From Pleurotus ostreatus/Saccharomyces cerevisiae fusant (taxonomy: Eukaryota > Opisthokonta), in contig JAMQCK010000081.1 in assembly GCA_024196135.1 (NCBI GenBank), positions 1 through 64,000 of the forward strand: a stretch of 64,000 nucleotides of DNA, given 5' to 3'. Position numbers and translations under genes: made by a program. Position 1 is the first letter of the stretch. Each line of letters begins with the position of its first letter. This document shows, one piece after another, positions 57,126 to 64,000 of the stretch. The notes under the pieces were generated by a model. That model was not told the DNA's origin. It saw only the letters and a program-made list of their open reading frames with translations, and did not search any database.

Positions 57126-57852
57126 ATGCAAGCCATTCAGACTGCTACTCGCGCCTCTGCGCGCACTGCGTTCCGGGCTGCCGCGACTAGGAGCGGCGCG
57201 GTGGGTGTGAGGTGAGTAGACACTAGCATGGGATGTAGACGGTGTTGCTGACGCGTAGCGTAGGTACAGCAGGTAAGATACCCGCAAGTTTCCCGGCTTG
57301 CAACCTAAGCTCATAACAGCACCAGCACCATGCACGACAACGACCCGAAGGTGTGTACATGCGCTGCTGCACTGTGAGACCGTGAGCTCATACCAAGCGC
57401 GTCGTCAGACCTTGGAGCTCGAGAAGCAGCGCAACCTCGCTGGCAAGCAGCACCACAGCGCGTCCGCCCCGCACGAAGAGCACGCTCCAGGCTGGAACGA
57501 GCACCTCGCATCTGCGTCGGAAGCGTCCGTCAAGGTGCGCTCACCTCCCTCTCATGCATCTCATCCGTACTCACCTGCCCATCAGGCCGACCAAGCCCCG
57601 CACGGCGACCCCGCCGAGATGCAGCGCAAGACCATCGACGGCATCAAGCGCCGCCACATGCACGACGACAGCTCCGAGCCCACCACCGCCTCCTTCTCGC
57701 GCGACTCCGTCGAGGGGCCGCTATCGGAGGGTGGTGCCAAGGAGTTCGTGAAAAAGACCGTGCGCGAGGAGACTACTGAAGTTGTCAAAGATAAGAACTT
57801 CAATCCGACGATGGCCGAGGAGTTCGTCAAGGCGGACCGGGGAGACCTATGA
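57126..57852 (+). CDS. Small probable mitochondrial protein
   Basis: Five exons: 57126-57211, 57264-57272 (9 nt), 57320-57350, 57409-57534 and 57586-57852; 172 aa. The N-terminus (MQAIQTATRASARTAFRAAA) is Arg/Ala-rich without acids, a typical mitochondrial presequence. The rest is hydrophilic: LELEKQRNLAGKQHHSASAP, APGWNEHLASASEASVKADQ, and a tail with EFVKKTVREETTEVV. I recall similar short proteins in other basidiomycetes but know no function. The 9-nt exon and the 31-nt exon are needed to keep the frame, and both have normal GT-AG borders. Confidence 0.7.
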
Positions 57853-58189
57853 GCTTGGGTTGCTGCGTCGAAGAACGTTGGATTGGAGCGGATAGCGTCA
57901 AGTTGGAGCAGTCGCTGAATCTGTATCATCCCTCGCACGAAGCCTCGAATTAACCATGTACCATAGTCAAATCAGGACTTACCTTCGCATGCACAAGTTA
58001 CCTACCTTTACCATGTACTATACTCTTGCCAGTCGCTTGAATGTCACTGTGCTCTAGTCTTCCAGCGCACTCGTCCGTCTTCGATTGTGGTATGCGAGGT
58101 AAATACAATTGTAAAGCTGAGCGAATGGTGCACAGATTATCTTCAATCGATCTTCCTATGAGAATTACACTATGGGCACGGCTCTAACA
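57853..58189. other. Convergent 3' region
   Basis: About 340 bp of AT-richer sequence between convergent genes, presumably terminators. No specific element. Confidence 0.4.
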
Positions 58190-59436
<1,247 letters not shown>

Positions 59437-59578
59437 TGTTGCGGTTTTTCGGGAAGAGGAGATGAGGGTATTGAACAAGGAATGAGATCTCGGGAAGGCG
59501 CGTGACGCGCCGAAGTCACGGAGGGATGTGACTTTGGATGCCCAATTTCGCGACTTGTACGCGTTCTCATCTAAAGCC
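59437..59578. promoter_or_regulatory. Bidirectional promoter region of PP2A and CCT5
   Basis: Only 142 bp separate the two divergent start codons, so both housekeeping genes must share this region. No TATA box is present. Confidence 0.6.
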
Positions 59579-61672
59579 ATGTCTGCAGCAAACTTGGGAG
59601 ACGTGCAGGCACAGTACGCGACGGACGAGGTGCGTAACGAATGCTGAAGCTGGGGCATACACTGAACAAACACAGTACGGTCGTCCGTTCATCATCTTGC
59701 GCGAGCAAGGAAAGAAAACGCGTACGCATGGTGTAGAAGCCATTAAGGTCAGATCGTTCATCGGGAGTGCATTCCCTATCTGACTAGTACTCCAGTCGCA
59801 TATTTTGGCCGCCAAGACAGTCGCCAACATCATACGGACATCGCTGGGCCCGCGAGGTACGCGTCTTCCCCTCCCATCAGTCTTTGCCTGACCTCTCCAG
59901 GCCTCGACAAAATTCTTATCTCCCCCGATGGAGACATCACTGTCACGAATGACGGCGCGACGATCCTTGGCCAGATGGAGGTCGAGCACCAGATCGCAAA
60001 GCTCCTCGTTCAGTTGTCGAAATCGCAGGACGACGAGATCGGTGATGGAACCACCGGTGTAGTCGGTGCGTGGCTCGTCTACCATGTTTGCTTTCTCTAA
60101 TGCGCTATGTAGTACTTGCTGGTGCACTCTTGGAGCAGAGCGAAGCGCTGCTTGACCGCGGCATCCACCCTATTCGCATCGCTGACGGTTTCGATCGCGC
60201 ATGCCAGGTCGCCTGCGAGGAGCTCGACCGGATATCCGATCGCGTCGAATTCTCGCGATCCAGCACTGAGAACCTCGTTAAGACGGCTATGACCTCTTTG
60301 GGAAGCAAGATGTGCGTTCATTGGCCATACTTCCTGCCCAACGCCTCACTCACATATCAACCCTCAGCGTCTCGAAAGAGCACCGTCAGTTCGCCGAGAT
60401 CGCCGTGGACGCTGTACTTCAGGTCGCTGACCTCGAGCGGCGCGACGTGCTCTTCGACCTCATCAAGGTCGACGGCAAGGTCGGCGGCTCGCTCGCAGAC
60501 ACCGCGCTCATCAAGGGCGTCCTCGTCGACAAGGACTTCTCCCACTCGCAGATGCCATCCCAGGTCCGCGACGCGCGCCTCGCGATCCTCACCTGCCCGT
60601 TCGAGCCCCCGCGCCCGAAGACGAAGCACAAGCTGGACATCACGAGCGTCGAAGAGTACCGCCACCTGCGCGAGTACGAGCAGGGCAAATTCGCGGACAT
60701 GATCAAGCGCGTGAAGGACGCGGGCGCGAACCTGGTGATCTGCCAGTGGGGCTTCGACGACGAGGCGAACCACTTGCTGATGCAGAACGACTTGCCTGCT
60801 GTGCGATGGGTGGGTGGCCCGGAGATTGAGCTGATTGCGATTGCGACGCAAGGACGGATTGTTCCTCGGTTTGAAGACCTTACACCGGAGAAGCTTGGCC
60901 GTGCGGGTGTTGTGCGTGAAGTGACCTTCGGCACGACGCGCGACAAGATGCTCGTCATCGAGGAGTGCGCCAACACGCGGGCGGTCACGATCTTTGTGCG
61001 AGGCGGTAACAAGATGGTGCATCTGACAATTTATGGCTAAGGAGGTAGCACTACTGACAATTCAACAGATCGTTGACGAGGCAAAGCGTGCTCTTCACGA
61101 TGCTATCTGTGCCGTGCGCAATCTTGTTGTGGACAACCGCGTCGTCTACGGCGGTGGTGCCGCTGACATCAGCGCATCTATCGCTGTGTCAAAGGCAGCG
61201 GATGAGGTGAGATCCACTGCTCGTGTGCTCAATGCATCGTTAACCACGCTCGTGTCAGATCCCTTCGATCGAACAGTACGCCGTCCGCGCGTTCTCCGCT
61301 GCGCTGGAATCCGTGCCATTGGCATTGGCAGAAAACAGCGGTCTCTCGCCCATTGAGACCCTCGCAGAAGTTCGCAGCCGACAGATCAACGAGGGCAACT
61401 CGAGGTTGGGCATCGATTGCTCAGGTAAGGGCAACAATGGTGCGTTTCATTTCTCTTGCTTCGATATTATCGCATTCTGATGTCATGTCTAGACATGAAG
61501 GAGCAGTTCGTGTACGACCCGCTTGTGTCGAAACGGCAGCAGTACCTGCTCGCGACGCAGCTTGTGCGAGCGGTGCTGAAGATTGGTGAGCCCTTGCCAA
61601 CGTTTCCTTCCAATGCCCTTTGCTGAATCTTTCTCAGATGATGTGATTGTTGCTGGCGAGGCTGAAGAATAG
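59579..61672 (+). CDS. cct5: Chaperonin TCP-1 epsilon subunit
   Basis: Ten exons: 59579-59629, 59676-59747, 59796-59856, 59901-60065, 60113-60311, 60368-61016, 61069-61206, 61259-61439, 61493-61585 and 61638-61672; 547 aa. Group II chaperonin motifs are complete: [41 protein letters not shown] and VYGGGAADI. The epsilon assignment rests on the general pattern [18 protein letters not shown] end, [16 protein letters not shown] and the [12 protein letters not shown] stretch. It is one of eight subunits of the cytosolic TRiC ring that folds actin and tubulin with ATP. Nothing in it looks damaged. Exon phases agree throughout. Confidence 0.95.
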
Positions 61673-62230
61673 AGAAACATCTGTATCCATTAGTAACTTA
61701 CTCCGTACTACATACTGACTGCTGTCTGACTATTGCATGGTTTGGCTGAGCGTAGCCACAAATGCTTCATGGTCCCGACGTTCTTCGAGTGCATTATCTT
61801 TGCGGGAGATTCGGAGATCTCCCGATCCCCGAGACGGATATCTCGGGTGCTTTCCAGCATTGGGGACACCTTTTGGACGGAAGGAAGAAAGTTTATGGTG
61901 CCTTTTGTCCCGATGGGTACTGTGTTCGGACCGGATTCCGACTACCTTAGCACTTCGAGCCGTCCAGTTCCTACATATGTAGCTTTTCACCTACAAATTT
62001 AAGCTAGAAAGAAGGGGGTCCATCTTGGGCATGCATTTTTTTGCTCCTGAATATTTCTGCGAAGGCACTGTTGCTACATGAATATTTTGGTGCAAGGCGT
62101 GGATTCCGGCGCTCGGATGCGAAGCCGACTGGGCGTGGGAACATCGTCTAAATTCGGTGAGAAAATGCGGAATAAAACTATCGATCGACCACCGCCGTCC
62201 TCTACGACCAGCTCTGCTTCGTCGTCACGT
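61673..62230. other. Convergent intergenic region between CCT5 and the transposase
   Basis: About 560 bp. It contains a hairpin-like CCGAGA...TCTCGG near 61840 and a CTACATATGTAG palindrome near 61970. If the transposon is intact on this side, its inverted terminal repeat should lie here. I cannot identify it without the other end. Confidence 0.45.
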
Positions 62231-64000
62231 CTACTGCCCATCTATATACTCCCTTGGCAACTCACGAGGACTACCCACACCAAATCTGGCCAGATACTCA
62301 TCCAATGCGACACAATCCTTGATACTCGCCAGGGACTGCCACGTTAGGTCACCATCCACCCACTCGACAAGGAAGACGAGCCGCCGCCCCTCCCGCTTGT
62401 GGCCGATAATGCCAGATACCTCAGCCTCCGCCTCGCTTGTCTCGTCGCCTGTATCGTCGCCAGATGAGATCGAGATCGCTCCATCGCTCTCAGAACCCGG
62501 CTCCGACATGGCTTCTTCGAGGGGGGAAAGCGGACGAGCGAGGAGGCGCGGGCGAGGGCGAGGGCGAGGGCGAGGGCGCGAACGCGTCGTAGGAGATCCG
62601 GGGACTTCATCGTCCTATGGATAGGAATGGTCAGCTGGTGCGTTCCGGCATCATGCTCAAGACTCACCGAATCTGATCCATCAACAGCCAACATCTCAAG
62701 CGCGAAGTCCTCGCCATCTTCCGAGTCGGATACATCAGAACTGACCGTTTCCTCATCACGGCTACTCTGCCCGACCCCTCCCTGTCCACCGCCCCTCGAG
62801 CCCCGCCCCGCAAGACCTCCACGCCCGCGCCCGCGCCCACGACCACGCCCACGCCCACGCCCCTGGCTACGTGCAGCAGCTGCCGCGGCGCGCTCAGCCT
62901 GCTTCTGCTGCCTTCGCGCAAGCCTCTGCGCATCAGCGGCTGCCTTCGCCTGATCCCGCTCCTGCTGCTTCTGTGCGCGCGCAGCCGCGCGCTCCTGAGC
63001 CGCTGCAGCCTTCGCCCGCTGCTTCGCTTCTGCAGCCCGTGCCTTCCACACCGGCTTCATCTGCGCGTGCACATCCTTCACCCTCCTCTCCCACTCGGCG
63101 AAAGCAAGGCTCGCCAATGCCTCCTCCGACGTGAGGTGGCGTGCATGACCATTCGCTGCCGAGCCGAGGACCTTCTTCTTCTTCGGCTTCGACAAGCGCT
63201 TGCGGAGGGTGAGGTTATCGATATCGGCGAGCACAAGCTTCGTGTACGTCTTCTCAAGCTCGGCACCCATGGCTGACATATGGGCATGTAGCTCGTGGAT
63301 GTGTGCGAGAAGCGCGGCACGTGGTGCGTCAAGGGAAGGCATGGGAGGATGGCGAGCAACGTAACGAGAGCCCGTAGAAGTAGCAGATGCTGTAGTAGTG
63401 GTCGACGCAATAGACAATGATTCGGATGGAACAAGCATGGATGGTGGTTGTACGTCGATCAGAGCAGCGGCTGTCGTGGAAGTGTTCCTGGCTGGGGCGA
63501 ACTTCTCGGCGGGAATGGCGTGGCGGTTGAAGGGATGAATGCCGGTCATTCGGAAGGCGGAGGCAATCGTCTCAGGCTTGAGCGTTGCATTCCGGACGAT
63601 GGCGTAGTGTTCCAGGAAGTTCTCCTTGGTTATGCTGATGTATTGCCGACCAAGTTCTGACACGTGCTTCTTCCACCGCACAGCGAGAGGGCTGAATGCA
63701 CAAACATCACATGGCTGCAGAGCATGGGTCGTGTGCGAGGGAAGACAGAGAATGAAGATGCCATTCTTCTCCGCGTAGTCACAGAATTCGTAGGTACAAT
63801 GCGAGGTGTGGCCGTCAAGAATGAGTAAGCGCGGACGACCACTGTGGTTCCGCGCACGCGTGAGACGGTCGAAGTCCTTCGTCAACCATAGATATCCGAG
63901 ATGCTGGTCCGTCCAACCGTTCGGCGAGATAAGAACACTGCACGCATGATCAGAATGTTTCCCTAAAGGTCAGAGAAGTTGGGACACGCACCTTGCATTG
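62231..64000 (-). CDS. DDE transposase fused to a C-terminal chromodomain (5' end beyond the window)
   Basis: Visible exons: 64000-63992 (partial), 63937-62668 and 62614-62231; about 554 codons seen. The DDE_1-type core shows LLILDGHTSHCTYEF with the second Asp and LPSHTTHALQPCDVCAFSP with the third. FRMTGIHPFNRHAI follows. These are hallmarks of pogo/Fot1-type Tc1-mariner transposases; the first Asp should lie outside the window. A Lys/Ala/Arg coiled coil, a Gly-Arg repeat and an Arg-Pro repeat come next. The end is a chromodomain: VSGIIGHKREGRRLVFLVEW, then GDLTWQSLASI and LDEYLARFGV. That module reads methylated histone tails and may steer insertion. The frame is open and the joints are clean, so it may be active or recently active. 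Confidence 0.85.
62545..62580. repeat. Hexanucleotide GGGCGA repeat in the transposase gene
   Basis: At least four GAGGGC units on the plus strand encode the Arg-Pro repeat just before the chromodomain. Confidence 0.7.

Noticed and set aside
61820..61990. Short palindromes considered as the transposon's terminal inverted repeat
   Set aside because: The partner end lies outside the window, so the repeat cannot be matched.

Overview
The window looks like nuclear DNA from a filamentous basidiomycete, most likely an Agaricomycete. That is inferred from gene structure: most genes are cut into 3-29 exons by 45-60 nt GT-AG introns, several exons are under 20 nt, and many of the families are typical of wood- and litter-decay mushrooms. 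I could not tie it to a species. All exon models were built by eye from splice signals, reading phase and family conservation. Gene spacing is tight in places (142 bp between the divergent PP2A and CCT5 starts) and loose elsewhere (1-2.8 kb stretches with no recognisable gene).

Layout, left to right. A one-pass membrane protein (1293-3053, -) is followed by a long pyrimidine-rich spacer. Next come a TET/JBP-like 2-oxoglutarate dioxygenase gene carrying an in-frame stop (5813-8937, +), an arrestin-like protein (9443-11251, +), a SANT/Myb-like protein (12992-14577, +), a type-B carboxylesterase (15841-18298, -), a peroxiredoxin-like protein (19766-21867, +) and an orphan multi-pass membrane protein (23865-26374, +). 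The middle holds casein kinase I (27187-29242, -), a short-chain dehydrogenase-like protein (29612-30583, -), a 29-exon ABCC/YOR1-type transporter (31852-37761, +), a small secreted peptide (38469-38743, +), a medium-chain reductase (39324-41168, +) and a second arrestin-like protein (41579-43282, -).

The right third holds a Gln-rich protein, a three-pass membrane protein and a SARAF-family ER protein. Then come two convergent GH5 glycosidases (endoglucanase 49475-50905, +; exo-beta-1,3-glucanase 51382-53354, -), a large disordered basic protein, a small probable mitochondrial protein, the PP2A catalytic subunit and chaperonin subunit CCT epsilon. The right edge cuts a DDE transposase that is fused at its C-terminus to a chromodomain.

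There is no operon-like logic. The few plausible functional groupings are the two glucanases, the ABCC pump near two reductases, and two arrestin paralogues about 32 kb apart. The most unusual content is the dioxygenase gene with its single in-frame TAG, the transposase-chromodomain fusion, and a set of very small exons (7, 9, 11, 15, 15, 18, 19 and 22 nt). A dioxygenase and a transposase of the kinds reported to be expanded in mushroom genomes both occur here, but they are 53 kb apart and I see no physical linkage.
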